From the NCBI GenBank assembly GCA_026545765.1, contig CM048843.1:14413200-14477199 (forward strand): a stretch of DNA of 64,000 nucleotides. The letters are read 5' to 3'. The DNA comes from Plantago major (Eukaryota; Streptophyta; Magnoliopsida; Lamiales; Plantaginaceae). A program made the translations under genes and the position numbers. This document shows positions 1-11,660 of this stretch, piece after piece (position 1 is the stretch's first letter; the number at the start of each line of letters is the position of its first letter). The notes below the pieces were generated by a model. It was not told where the DNA came from. It saw only the letters and a list, made by a program, of their open reading frames with translations, and did no database searches.

Positions 1-586
1 TAGCCAGAAATGAGATACCATATATATATTCATGGGATGGTCTATCGCTATATAGCCTATGGACATGTTATGTTTTTCTTAAAAGACACTTATTATTTAT
101 TTCACTGTCGTCATGTGGCTGGAGACCCATGTGTTATACTATGTACTTCCTTATGGCAGATTTATCAAGGACATGTTTGTAGAATTGGATTATCTTTTGA
201 ACGTTGGATATATTTGAACAATGATGTTAACTCTTATTAGGATTGTTAACTCAATTTAATGTTTATAGTATGTAGTATGATTACTTGATTATATGCGGGT
301 AGGAGGTAGTTACTAACTATGTCAAATATTAAAATTATTATATATAGTGCGAAAATGTGCAAGACGTCACCACTGATGACAATGAAGTTACTAGAAGACC
401 CATCCTTACTCTCGAAGGGGTATTGCCTCGAGGGGCCTCCGAGGAAAAGTCCGAGTAGGTTGACTCGAAGAGACTATCTGGCCAACTTTAGAAGACTGAG
501 GAGAGCCTTATCCCGTTGGAGGAGCTTGGTCCCTAGGGTAGGAGAACCCTGAAAGGTGCTGGATAACATAGGACATACATGGGTGG
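1..586. other. Gene-free left edge
   Basis: No gene is recognised here. The segment from about 372 to 560 is noticeably more GC-rich than its surroundings and contains purine-rich phrases with repeated CCGAGG and ACTCGAAG motifs. This could be a remnant of a retrotransposon LTR, but I cannot assign a family. Short open frames in this stretch have no recognisable domains. Confidence 0.4.
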
Positions 587-1000
587 AGCCAGAAGTGGAA
601 TTTAGGGGGTGCAACACATGTAAAGCCAAGAATCGGATATTGAAGTAAATTTAGTTAAATTGTTTGGATATATGCAATTTATTTACGCTTGAGAATAAAA
701 TTCAATTAAAGATAAGTAGAATACTACTTGAAAACTTATAAATTGCATATATAATATATGGAATAATAGTTTTATGGAGGAAATAGTTGATGTTTAAAAG
801 TAACATTAAGGGTAAAAATAAATTTATAAAATTTAGCAAAACTAAATGAGAAAAAATAGAAAGAGTATCGGCAAATTCGGTTTAAAAGTATATCGAAGGT
901 AAAAATGGTGGGTGTTGGGATTTGAACCCACATCTTCTTGATTAAAAGATTGAAGTTCGTACCACTTGACCACATGCTAACAAAATTATAAATGGTATCA
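587..1000. mobile_element. Truncated hAT-like element with tRNA-like segment
   Basis: The motif GGTGGAGCCAGAA at about 587 resembles the terminal motif of the hAT element at 3912 (CAGGGACGGAGTCAGGA). No matching right end is visible, because a MULE-type element begins at 1010. The inner end holds a tRNA-like sequence on the minus strand (see 899-985). It is therefore read as a left-end fragment of a non-autonomous hAT element. The assignment rests on terminal-motif similarity only. Confidence 0.35.
899..985 (-). other. tRNA-like sequence (Lys-UUU-like), degenerate
   Basis: Read on the minus strand, this has an A-box-like TGGTCAAGTGG, an anticodon-loop-like CTTTTAA (UUU), a B-box GGTTCAAATCC and a trailing CACCCACCA. 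These are the internal promoter boxes of a tRNA. The acceptor stem halves do not pair and the T stem has mismatches, so it is not called a functional tRNA gene. A tRNA-derived SINE head or a tRNA pseudogene fits better. A similar arrangement occurs inside the hAT element at 44338-45100. Confidence 0.4.
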
Positions 1001-1009
1001 TATCACATA
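1001..1009. repeat. Left 9-bp target duplication of element 1010-2505
   Basis: TATCACATA here corresponds to TATCATATA at 2506-2514, with one mismatch. Nine-base duplications are the hallmark of Mutator-like elements. Confidence 0.5.
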
Positions 1010-2505
1010 GGATTACATATACCCCCCTGGTAGAAGCCTCCGTTGCATATAAATCCCTGTTAGTTGAAAAATTACATCTAGGTCCTTTCAGCTGATTTTG
1101 AGTTGACCAACTTATTTGCTATAGTAATTAATTGCTCAACCAAATAAGGCCTTACCAATTCTTCTTATTACTCCCATTTTAATTTATTAAATGATTAATT
1201 GTTAAATGATTAACTTTTTATTGTATCCACTACTAACATACGTCATACATGATGCGTACAGAAATTTTTTTAATTAATTATTAAATAATTACAAAAATGA
1301 TTAATTTTCATAAAAATTATTATTTATTATGAAAATGTTTAATTGTTATAAAAATGTTATAAATTGTTAATTGTATGGCATATCTTATATACACATTATT
1401 CTCGAATTTAAATACCATTTGACACGTGGCGACTTATTTACACGACACATGTCACTTTGCAAAATACATAAATACGTTGGATTAAAATGTAAGTATGGTA
1501 GATCTTTGTTAATTTCACATTGATCATATGTTATTGAAAAGATTTTACCCATAACTTCAAAAATTAAAAAAGAAACATAATAAATAAAAAGGTTCAAAAC
1601 CTAAAAAATAGTTTTTTTTTTTAAAAAAGAGAAAAGTTGCATTTTCCGCCATGGTGCCATGGAAGCAAGAAAATGCAAGTTTTCTTTATTTTTTTTAACT
1701 TTTTTTTTAAATTTTATTTTTACTTTTTCATTATAGTAAAATTGTAGTTTTAGAAATTATATATGTTGTCAAAATGGGGTCCATTCATAATTATTCGAAA
1801 CACTGTGGTTCAATTGAAATTGACATAAAAAAGAATTATTTAAAAAAGATCAAAAAATTTTTTACACTAAAACATTTTGGGCTAATTTGAGTTTACACTA
1901 TAACCTTTTATTTTTTGCACTTTACACCAAAAAGTTTATAAAAAATTTGATTTTACACAGAGGTTGGATGGCCGTTAAGTTACCGTTAAGTTATTTTTAA
2001 ATTACACCAAAATTTTTAAAATAACTTTTACTCGCCACCAAAACCTTTCTCTATAATAATAATAATTTTTTTTTGAAAATTGCCGGATCGTCACTTGAAG
2101 CCATATTTCACATATACAATTTGTAGTTAGCAAAAAACAGCACTAGGGACCAAAAATGGTGTATAAATAGGCCTCAAATAACCTCCAACGGCTAGTTTTT
2201 TTTAAAAAAATAACGGCTATATTACAATTACATATAATTATCTATTGTTCTACATCAATTACATTTGAGTCCTCATGTGCCTCGCACGTGACACCCATTA
2301 CTTAAGGTTGTTTGGTCGATTCTGAAATCTGATAATGGACTAGGGGTAAAAAAGAAATTTTCAGGTTTTAATCCGCCAAAAGTCAAATTCGTGGACTTAG
2401 ATGTAATTAGAATGTATCTAACAGGGGCTTAGCCGGTATTGTTGAATTAACAGGGATCCATCTGTAATTAGAAATTCTAGTAGGGGGTCCAGATGTAATT
2501 CGCCC
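1010..2505. mobile_element. Non-autonomous MULE-like element
   Basis: The left end begins GGATTACATATACCCCCC. Reading the right end inward on the other strand gives GGGCGAATTACATCTGGACCCCC. Both ends continue with a related sequence containing ATCCCTGTTA, so the terminal inverted repeats extend for about 100 bases in degenerate form. It is flanked by a 9-bp near-match duplication (TATCACATA/TATCATATA). No transposase frame is present. The interior is AT-rich with poly-A/T tracts. It is best placed with Mutator-like elements from the duplication length and long imperfect inverted repeats. Confidence 0.5.
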
Positions 2506-2666
2506 TATCATATAAGATACATAAAGCCCCGTTGCTCACCGAAGGGTTGACGGAGGTTGGGGGTGCGGCCGCGCCCATCCGCACCCCCTTGTCCGGCTCT
2601 GAGGACATTGATGGGGCCCACCGTGTCAGTAACCATGTTACGTTCTCTCAACTATAAGTACCCATA

Positions 2667-2823
2667 GGGTGGTGTTAAATCGAGACTTGAGAGAAACATT
2701 TGTTATATTGAGAGCAATCATGTTTATATTATGAAAAATTGATGAATCAATAAGCACTCTTTCCAATATAAACATCATTGCTATTTCGATAATAAAATTT
2801 GCTCTCGATTTAAAACCACCACC
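2667..2823. mobile_element. Short inverted-repeat MITE (157 bp)
   Basis: The left end GGGTGGTGTTAAATCGAGA is mirrored on the opposite strand at the right end by AGGTGGTGGTTTTAAATCGAGAG. A second internal pair (ATGTTTATATT and AATATAAACAT) extends the fold. There is no coding capacity. The target duplication is not clear, so the superfamily is left open. Confidence 0.5.
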
Positions 2824-3903
2824 TGATCATTAATAATGTATTTATAGCCCTCCACTTGCATTTAATAGCTTCACCGAGACGTCATCTAATTAGAGAGCGT
2901 TAAATCATAATTAGATGACTTGATTCAAGCAAGCTGGGCAAAGGGTCTAACCCCTCCCCCTTCTCTTATTCTCAGGATAAGTACTTAAGCGACAAAAGGA
3001 CTACTATACTCAAAATGGAGTTCAGCATTATCAATATTCAATACTTTTGAATTTCTATAATATCAAGACAAGATATATGGTTAGACCATAGTATGAATTA
3101 ATTCTGAAATGTCATAATCTAGTTTCAAATTCTTATACAAAGTTTAACTCTACATGTTGAGGCGTGCTCTTGTCTCAGCTTTTATAGGTACCTAAATGTC
3201 TTTGTCACCCACATTATTTTTCTTATTTTCTAGGACATGCATACTTGCACCATAAAGAGAAAAGCAAATGTTGTTATATCAAATCCAAAATCTTAAATAT
3301 TCACAAATTTGAATGTAAATACTCCTTGTCTCCAACTTCAAATATTTTTGTTTCACTATTTATGAAACCTAATGTAAAATTATAAGTAAAAAAAAAACCT
3401 TGGAAAATTTTGAGGGAGCATTATTTTATGAGATGAATGAATATGATTCTTTGGATGAACAATAGTTACTCAGATAGTATTACTCAATAGAAAATTAGTA
3501 CTACATCGTTGAAGGCACCATCACTCTATAACTGTCACTCAAACAACATACTATTGTACAATATTTTGACTTACACTAGTGTTCGAATGTATCACTCTAT
3601 GTATTATATCTCTCTCTTTACGATGCGAATGAAACTCAACTCTGAACTCTTTACAATTAATTAATTTTATTTCTAGACCAACTGAACCCTAAAGATAACA
3701 TATGGAGATTTTGAAAATTTAGATTGGAGAGGCAGCCGGCCCCATCCGTCTCTAAACAACGCCCCTATACACAATGATTAACTTCGTCTAATGAGACGAG
3801 ATGAAGAAATGCCGGTTGGAAGTGAGGAACATAAGTAGGCAATTAGCATGAGGATCGGAAGTGAGGAACATAAAATGAAGTGAAGTGAATCCAAATGTTA
3901 ATC

Positions 3904-3911
3904 CGTACGTG
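3904..3911. repeat. 8-bp target duplication, left copy
   Basis: CGTACGTG is repeated as CGTCCGTG at 4769-4776, with one mismatch. Eight bases is the hAT signature. Confidence 0.6.
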
Positions 3912-4768
3912 CAGGGACGGAGTCAGGATTTGAAAGTGGGGGTGGCGGAGTATTATAACACGGGCACAATATGTAATTTAGTTAGGTCGGTTAGGACGGA
4001 CCGGGTCGAGCCGGGCTGGGTCGGGTCGGTATTTTTTACACCAAATTCATCATACATATTTAAATATGAATATTCAAGTAAAATGAAAGGATCGAAAGAA
4101 CCACATCACGATAAAGGTAAAGCAAAATGAATAAACGACTCACTTTTATATCGTACTCTACGTCTCTTCATCTTCTCAAAATCATCAGTGATTGAATCAA
4201 TATCAAAACTCTCGACAATTCATTTCAATATGCATTATCAAATTGCTAGACAAGAAGTCATTCTCCATCGAACTCCGGAGTCTTATCTATGTAGTTTTCA
4301 TGACAAAAAATGCACGCTTAGAACTTGCTCCAAAAGTATAAAAACAACCGGTATAACCCTCTTAAATTAGTTTATTAGTAAAATATCTCTTTAATCACAA
4401 AGTCTTGGAAGAGACGTGTATTAGTGAGAGGCTGATTGATGTTTTTAAGTATATGTATAACGTTCAATGAGTACGTATACATTTTATATCATTTTTTATG
4501 TATGTATATTACCGATGTTTTTAGTAAAACTTTTAATGTTTTTTGATAAAACTATAATATTTGTCCGTTTCTTTTATTTTTTCCATAAGATCATCTCTCA
4601 ATAGACTTACTTTAAATTTATCAAATTATATAATTTTTTTCAACTTATTTAATTATAAAGCCGACTAACTAAATGTACTAATTAAAAAATTTAGGGGTGA
4701 CGGAACATATAATTTTCTAAAATATGCCTATAATAATAAAGAAAATAAAAATTTTGTCTCCGCCCCTG
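3912..4768. mobile_element. Non-autonomous hAT element (857 bp)
   Basis: The termini are CAGGGACGGAGTCAGGATTT on the left and, read inward from the right, CAGGGGCGGAGACAAAATTT. This is the widespread CAGGGGCGGAGCCA-type end of plant hAT miniature elements. It is bounded by 8-bp duplications with one mismatch. There is no transposase domain, and the open frames inside are short and unrecognised. A stretch near 4395-4620 recurs in inverted orientation at about 6430-6690. Confidence 0.7.
4395..4620. repeat. Inverted-repeat partner of 6430-6690
   Basis: The run AAGTCTTGGAAGAGACGTG followed by TATTAGTGAGAG reappears on the opposite strand at 6640-6690 with few changes. The AT-rich sequence beside it (ATATGTATA, GATGTTTTTAGTAAAAC) is also mirrored. 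This is a dispersed repeat present in both orientations. No coding content. Confidence 0.5.
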
Positions 4769-4776
4769 CGTCCGTG

Positions 4777-6919
4777 CGTGTTTTGTTGCAGGCTGGTGAT
4801 TATGTGTTGGTTTATTTCGTTGTTTAATTCTTCTAAATTGAATGTCTGAAAATCCATCAGAAATAAGCAGAGCTAGGCTAGTAACTCGTTCTTAGCTAGC
4901 TAGGTAGGTTCGCTCCATGCTCTGACTTTGAGGAGGACATTTGGGCTTTGCTTTCTGAATTTATTTTGTCCTCGGGTCTTGGTTTCAATCAAATCCTGAA
5001 TTCGAGGTCTGTCGTCTTCATTTTTCACCGGGAACATTTAATTGGGATCGATGGACAAAAACCTCAACTATAAATCAGTCATCTTGGCTTCTGTAAGTGC
5101 ACCAAAATTTTATATAAATAATAATATAATTTCCGGCACGTTCATAATGTTTCATACAATTAAGTCATATCATATCATATCATATCATCCAAAATGTTTG
5201 TTACTTGTACTATTTACTAAGTATTTTCCCTACCTCCTCTGGTTACAGCCATTGCCCAACAATCTAATTTCCTCCAACCCAAAAACACACCAGATTATCA
5301 TACATACTGTACTACTCGTACCAATTTTTACTTTTTACTTTTTAGGGAAATTACTATAGTACCAATTCAATCACATGTATGTCTACTCTTTCATTTTTTA
5401 CCGCGATCGAGCACACTAATCCTAGTAATCGATACATATATTATAAGTCTGTCTGTTTCTATCTATTATAAGAGTATGATTCAAGGTTTGGTACTAATTG
5501 AATATACAAATTTGCCCTACAAAATAAAAATTGCAATTTAGTGCTTAACATTTATAATCTTCCTGTCATTGATCATATTTTGGACTCGTGAAGAGTACTC
5601 TTCAAGCTTCTTTCTTAAGCCATCTTCTTCACTCTCTTTACAAGCTATAGAAACTGACGGGAGTTCAATGGGTTCAACGTGTGTTTTTACACGTGTTGAA
5701 GGTGTTTATGGTTTGTTTATCTCCTAAAGATCGTTTGTCATTGGTATGTATTCTACCTGTATTTTCCTTTTTCTTCATGTCTCTAGTTTTTGTTTTTCGC
5801 CCTCCAAATATTATCTAATTCACACCAGGAATTATGTGGTATCCTACAGATATTTTTCCTATTTTATTCATGCCTTTATGCGTACATAGATGTGTGTTTG
5901 GTCATACATGTGTTGAATAAATTGTTCTAAGGGTTAATTACAGAAAAATCCGCTGCATTTACTCTATTTTACATTTACACCCCCCTGAAAAACAAGGGAA
6001 GTCGATTTCATTACCTCGGCGCCGTCCAATTCATTACCTTCAGCCCCCTGTGAATGTGATTCAGTAAGTCAACGTTTAAAAGTCAAAATTCAACGAAATT
6101 ATTAATTAATGACGTCATTAATATGTGATCATGACGCTGTAATACCACTTTCAGAATCTTACGTTTGAACCCCGCACCAAATTTTAAAAAAAATTACTTC
6201 ATAAACAATTTTAATAAAATTATATTTGTCATGAATACAAAATAAAAAATTCTTTTCTTCTCTTTTTCATAATCTAACAGTGAGGTTTTCATTTTCCATT
6301 TCATCACCATTTTCAATTTGTTAGTCTCATTTGAAGATAAACTATACCACATTCATGAGCTAGAATGTAATGATTAAGTTTCTTTATAGTTATTCCATTA
6401 AAATTGGCAACATGAATTAATAGCGATCAATAGTTTACGGAGTAAGTCTCCTGAGAGATGGTTGTATAAAAAAACTAAAATAGACAAACAAACATTACAG
6501 TTATATAAAAAACCATTAGATGTTTTACTAAGAATATCGGTGATAACATATACATAAAAATGATATAAAACATTCACTCATAAAACATTACTGATATTGT
6601 TTAAAATATTATACATATACTTAAGAATATCAATTTGTCTTTTAGGTCTCTCACTAATACACGTCTCTTCTAAGACTTTGTGTAGTTTACGATCTAGCTT
6701 GTAAATTAATTTTACTCTATTTGAACTTCTTATTTTGAGTTTTATTCTTTTTTTCATTTTTGTCTTCTGCCCGCTTTATAGTCTGCAGGACAATAGGTTT
6801 AGTTTGTCTAATTCGATTGGCCTTCACGAAATTGGCAAACAAAACTATATTGTGCTATAAATATCTGCTATCTTTTTATAATTTTGCTAAAATTCCAATT
6901 TTGTGCAATAATACGTAAT
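4777..6919. other. Gene-poor stretch with a possible orphan first exon
   Basis: No gene is identified with confidence. An ATG at 5051 opens a 14-codon frame (MDKNLNYKSVILAS) that ends at a good donor, TCT|GTAAGT, near 5093. A T-rich leader lies upstream. This could be the first coding exon of a broken gene, but no continuation was recognised. A CATAT microsatellite lies at about 5163-5189. From 5935, GGGTTAATTACAGAAAAATCC resembles a MULE end, but no partner was found. Confidence 0.3.
6430..6690. repeat. Inverted-repeat partner of 4395-4620
   Basis: Contains GGTCTCTCACTAATACACG followed by TCTCTTCTAAGACTTTGTG, the reverse complement of sequence at about 4397-4435. No frame of interest lies in it. 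Confidence 0.5.
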
Positions 6920-7163
6920 CCCTCAATCCCGCAGACCTTCATACATTTGTCATTTTTAGCCGTCTCACAGAACTTCATACATTACTAAAAAAGGAAGCTA
7001 CCCCACACCCAACAAATAATAAACAATCTCAACTTTACACTCAAATTACAAAATTTGCCATTAAAAGTACACTTTTTTCCACTTCTATATTATATCATTA
7101 CTTTAACTTTTCATATAAAACTGAACGCTAACTCTAATGTATGAAGTTCTCCGGGACGGAGGG
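6920..7163. mobile_element. Stowaway-like MITE (about 244 bp)
   Basis: The left end CCCTCAATCCCGCAGACCTT and the inverted right end CCCTCCGTCCCGGAGAACTT both lead into CATACAT. This is the CTCCCTCCGTCCC-type terminus of Tc1/mariner-derived Stowaway elements. The interior is AT-rich and non-coding. The TA duplication is ambiguous because of terminal mutations. Confidence 0.6.
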
Positions 7164-7840
7164 CTATATATGGCGGATCGGTCAGTCAAGGATTGGAGAA
7201 AAAAGAGTTCGAGGAGTACAATGAATGTTCAAACAAATTATTAAGTTATAATTGTTGCAACTTGCAACATCGATTCATGGAATATGTAGGCAACCACTTT
7301 TTTGAGTTATTTTTAGATGTAAATAGGTAGCCCGAGATGCTAATCCGAACTTGATTATTCTTTGCTCAATTTAGTTTTATATAATCATAGTATGGCGATG
7401 CCACAGTATAATTTACTTTTATTAATAAATACAAAGGGGGTGATAAAATAAATTAATCGAAAAAATAAGGTAGTCAAATTTATGTGAACAACGTTGATTG
7501 TGGTGTCGGTCGGTAGTCCTTCATCCAATATTATAATAGTGAGTGTTTATTTATATTAACTATAGAAAATCTAAAAATAGGGTACTACCGTACCCGATCT
7601 GTTAATTAGTAACAGATACATGTATTTTTAAAAAAAAATCTATCCCTCAAACGAAACCAAAATAAAATACAAAAGTATACAACACAATCAACAGGGTAGT
7701 TTCCAACAACCCCACGGTGGTATATGTGGTCACCCCACCAGACACACAAAAAAATATTATACAAACTTAATTTCACATGTTACAGTTGTTTTTTCCAACT
7801 CACCGGTTCCCAACAACCCGCGGTGGACCCCCCCTTCCGG
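7164..7840. other. AT-rich spacer
   Basis: No gene, RNA gene or transposon end is recognised in this stretch. Confidence 0.4.
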
Positions 7841-8163
7841 TCATGGAGATCAAGAAAGTACAGAGAAGATAGAAGAGAGTTTCCCCACCTAGAGAGTACT
7901 TGCCATACCCCCCCCCCCCCCTCATGGAGATCAAGAAAGTACAAAGAAGATGTGAGACATTTTCTCCGCCTAGAGAGTATAAGTTGATCCCCCCTCCCCC
8001 GGCTCGTTATGGAGATTAAGAAAGTAGAGAGAAGATCGAATTGAGTCTCCCCACCTAGAGAGTATCAGATCCCCATACCCGTTATGGTTCAAGAAAGTAG
8101 AGAGAAGATCGAAGAGAGTTTCCCCGTCTAGAGAGCATATGTAGACTCCCCCCCCCCCCCCCA
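7841..8163. repeat. Four-copy tandem repeat, ~75-85 bp unit, with C tracts
   Basis: The unit starts ATGGAGATCAAGAAAGTA, continues with AGAGAAGAT and ends CCCCACCTAGAGAGTA. Copies start near 7842, 7923, 8009 and 8083. Copies are separated by C-rich linkers, including pure C runs near 7908 and 8148. Both strands give open frames through the repeat (for example at 7970-8164 minus), but these are repeat artefacts. Confidence 0.8.
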
Positions 8164-8679
8164 CACCCCCGCCGGAGAAAAATGTAAGTTTTGCTAACTT
8201 AATTATAAAATGTTGCGCTCGGGTCTTGTAACAAAGGTATGGAACGGGTTCGAGTATATGCCAGACCAGACCTAAACATCATTATTTCGAACGGGGTTGA
8301 ATTCGGGTTGGATAGAATCAGTCGTTCCAGCCAGAGACTGTACAGGAGAGAACCCTTATACCTCATCGTACCGATCGAATCTTATACATAAAGAAAAGGA
8401 AATTGAAAGTCTTCACGTGTAAAATGTTATTGATAGACATGTAAAGATCAAACACACCACCAATTAGCTCATTTATATCTCTTCTATCTCCTGAAACTGA
8501 AAAAAGCAGGTCTAGTATACGATTCATAGAACATTCTTAGAGATTAGTTGAAGGGGCTATGCCAAGCATAAATCCAAAGGTCCTCCTAACTGGATTTATG
8601 CCCATTAAAAAAATGCATATTCAACAGTAAATCATACACATGTGAGGTATAAAATATAATTAAGCTTCATTATCAAACT
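8164..8679. other. Non-coding spacer
   Basis: No gene or repeat end is recognised between the tandem repeat and the large palindrome arm. Confidence 0.4.
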
Positions 8680-10053
8680 TCACCATAGAATGCAAATTAA
8701 CTTTAAACGTTCACTCATGTTAAACTATATAAGAATGTATGAGTTTCATTCATGTAAGCTTGGGTTAACTTAGTATTGTCCTTAGAGTATATAATCCACT
8801 TCATCAACATCAATATCGAAATGTTTTAATTTTGTAGGAGTTGTACACTCAAACTTATTCTCATAATAACTATGACTTAAATAAGTATATTATTTAGTAT
8901 TTTTCTACTTCTTTTATGCTTGGACCATCCTCCATGTTTGGAGAAACACCAATTGAAACGTAAAAGAAAAATCAGAAAAAAAATACGGCAAACTGAATTT
9001 TCTTTATTATTACAAATAGATAATCAATACCGGGCATGAAGATGGAGATAAATGAGTAAATGATTTGTATATAGGTAGGTTTAATATTACAAATGGATAG
9101 TTGTTGTTATGTTTATTACTATCCAAATTTATATTTTAGGTCATAAACATTTGACTGTAAAAAACATTTTAGTAGACTTGTGCCAATCAAGCTTTATAAA
9201 TTCGTTTGGCCAGTGGTTGGATCGGAGTGACTAGCTAATTGTCGATTGATTAATCAAGTATGAATTTTTAGTTTTCCTTCCTTTTTTAGTTTATAAAAAA
9301 ATCATTATGGAATAGTGCTGCAATATTTTCTTTTTAATAGTGAGAGATGATAAAGATTTAAATTATAATTAATGCTCATATATACATCATTAACTTACTC
9401 ACTTGTATTTTATTTACTACTAATTCACAAAGTACTTTAGCCACATTTCGTCAATGATAACAATAACTCAGCTAATTTACGTGATTGTAAAGAACGAACA
9501 CGTGCAAGGTTATTCTTCCTTATCACAGTCGTGCAGTGTAAAGTGCAAACTTTGACTCCGCATTTACCTCTGCCAATTAAGAATTACAAATAAAAGGCTA
9601 TTCCTCCCGTATCCAAGTCAAATATGTCCATAATAATATTTTGCAATCACTCCAACCTCATCTGGTAGAGCATATTGTAAAAAATAGAAGCATCAAATTT
9701 ATCTTGATCCATATCAAATTATAAAAAAAAAAAACTTGAGAAGAATATGTGTAGAGTTGTATTTAAGTGCACCATTATAGTAGATAATATTGTTGTTAAT
9801 TAGCAGACTTTATGAAAACATGCGAGTGATAAAGTCGAAAAGATTTAGATGAATTCGTCTTGGCACGGTGAATTTAAATATATGTTCGAATTATTTTTCG
9901 GAGTTTTGTATATAAATTTATATGAGATTTTATAAAACTATATATGCAGCCAATATACAAAAAAAATAACAAAAAAACGGTGAAAGATATATTGGCTGAA
10001 AATGCAACTAATCCCACAAAATTCCCGTGGCAATGTCACGATATAGTTTACGT

Positions 10054-10560
10054 TTAATAATATATAGAAATGGGAGGACAAAATAAATTGATCGAGACAA
10101 CCCCTGGGGTGGTACGTGCTCCTCCCACATAACAATCATGGTGTTGATAATATAAATATACAAAACCAACATCATCATAAGAACACCCAACTGATAATCT
10201 ATGTGCTAAAACATTACCCTCACGTTTAACTTGGCAAAACTTATTCTCCATCAAATACCTAAATTTCCTTGAAAAGTGAAACAAAGGGGCCAAGCTAAAA
10301 TTTATCGATTTAAGATATTTAATCACCAAAAAACAATCCCTTTAAATTATTACATGTTGCCACTCAAAATCTCGAACAAATTTTATTTTTAATTTGGTTG
10401 TCCAACCTTCCACATTTTCAGCTACCATAAGATATAAAAAAATTCATCAAGCAATAACATTCATGCCCTCTTGATCCCTAGCAACAACACTAATACGTCC
10501 CCTTATTCGGACTCTGCTCAACCGTATGAAAATTTCACATAGGATGGCTGGAATTTGAAT
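10054..10560 (-). pseudogene. RNase-H-like (RVT_3-type) coding remnant
   Basis: The minus-strand frame at 10054-10329 contains FCQVKREGNVLAHRLSVG. This resembles the conserved (F)xHVxRxGNxxAHxLA signature near the C-terminus of plant RNase-H-like domains found in LINE-derived and domesticated reverse-transcriptase-like proteins. The following HVPPQGL region resembles the trailing W-x-x-PP segment. Upstream sequence on the same strand is broken by stops and frameshifts. A second, inverted and more decayed copy lies at 15040-15560, and a third tail fragment near 19540-19990. It is a pseudogene from motif evidence only. Confidence 0.5.
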
Positions 10561-10599
10561 GAATCTGGCGGATTTAGCCCATCAACTTTATATATTATA

Positions 10600-10833
10600 C
10601 TCCCTCCATTTCAGAGAAAGTGTTACAATTTGGATTTGCACCAATTTTAAGAAAAAGTAGAAAGTACAAGTGGTCCTCCTTGATTATTAGAGATTAACTG
10701 AGTGGCATATTGTAATAAAAGTGAAAGATAGGGAGTTTTATTATTTAACTAATTTCCATAAATGGAAATTGTAACACTTTTAGTGAAACGCCGGAAACGG
10801 AAAGTTGTAACACTTTCTCTGAAATGGAGGGAG
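10600..10833. mobile_element. Stowaway MITE (234 bp)
   Basis: The left end CTCCCTCCATTTCAGAGAAA and its near-perfect inverted copy at the right end are flanked by TA dinucleotides at 10598-10599 and 10834-10835. The subterminal GTGTTACAA is also mirrored. These features are diagnostic of Stowaway elements (Tc1/mariner). The element interrupts the left palindrome arm and has no counterpart in the right arm, so it inserted after the palindrome formed. Confidence 0.85.
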
Positions 10834-11235
10834 TATTATATAAGAACACCCAACTAATAATCTGAGCGCTAAAACATTAGCATCACGTTAAACATTAGTT
10901 GAATACTCTATTTTTAAATTTCCATTAATTCATTTTATCTTATTTAATAAATTTATATTTTATTTTAATGAATAAAATAATTTATTTAAATAATACTATT
11001 CAAGATTGGTGTCTATGGATTCGTCTTGTCACGTCGAATTCAAATATATGTTCAAAATATTTTTTGAATTTTTGTAGATAAAGTTATATGAGATTTAATA
11101 AAACCTATATATATAGTCAATATATCAAAATTAACAATAAAATATATACTGGCTAAAATACAACTAATTCCACAAAATTCCACGTAGGACTGAATGAATC
11201 TGGTGAGGTTTATACCATTGTGCTTTACATAATAT

Positions 11236-11660
11236 ATATATATATATGGATGGAATGGAATGGATGGATTAGTAAAGGAACACTGTTTCATGTCCTTGAT
11301 GATTTCAAATATTCCATGGATTTTCATCATTATCATTTAAGATAATCATCAAATGTACTACTACTAATTAATAATAAGGCGTATTTGTTCTAGCAAAATA
11401 ATTTATTGCTCATTTGTTCCGATCCAACATGGTCACTTAAATACCTTTTATGTGTAGATAACTTTATTAAATTAGGTAGCTTGGTTTACTAGTCCCTATA
11501 ACAATATAAAATTAAATAGTAGCATGTTTTAAAATAATAAGGAAATGAAAGTGGACAGTTCAACATAACGCTTAAAATGGTAAAAGTTAATGCGTGACGG
11601 AGAAGTATATATTTAGTTGCTCACCATGTGAGCTATTTTTTTATTTTAGGTTGGGCCAAG
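11236..11660. other. AT-rich spacer inside the palindrome
   Basis: No gene recognised. The sequence has no clear counterpart in the other arm. Confidence 0.35.

Larger units (their letters stand above)
2506..3911. other. Non-coding stretch containing a short hairpin MITE
   Basis: No gene is recognised. At 2564-2594 there is a GC-rich hairpin whose stem halves are GGGGGTGCGG and CCGCACCCCC, with CCGCGCCCAT between them. A small inverted-repeat element lies at 2667-2823. The rest is AT-rich DNA without a domain-bearing frame. Confidence 0.5.
8680..11235. repeat. Left arm of a giant imperfect palindrome
   Basis: Long blocks match the reverse complement of 13460-16900. One example is AACTATATCGTGACATTGCC against AACTATATCGTGGCATCGCC. 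Another pair is the GACTTTATGAAAACATGCGAG block near 9807 and its complement near 15745. A third is the GCTTGGACCATCCTCC block near 8920 and its complement near 16640. The arms differ by many substitutions and by insertions, including the Stowaway at 10600-10833 in this arm. Confidence 0.75.

Noticed and set aside
899-985. Functional tRNA-Lys(UUU) gene
   Set aside because: Acceptor stem does not pair and the T stem is imperfect; kept only as a tRNA-like sequence.
5042-5359. 105-aa frame as a gene
   Set aside because: Codons past the donor-like GTAAGT at about 5093 are low-complexity and unrecognised; at most a 14-codon orphan exon.
7724-8164. Overlapping frames on both strands
   Set aside because: Arise from the four-copy tandem repeat; the same repeated phrase is read in each.
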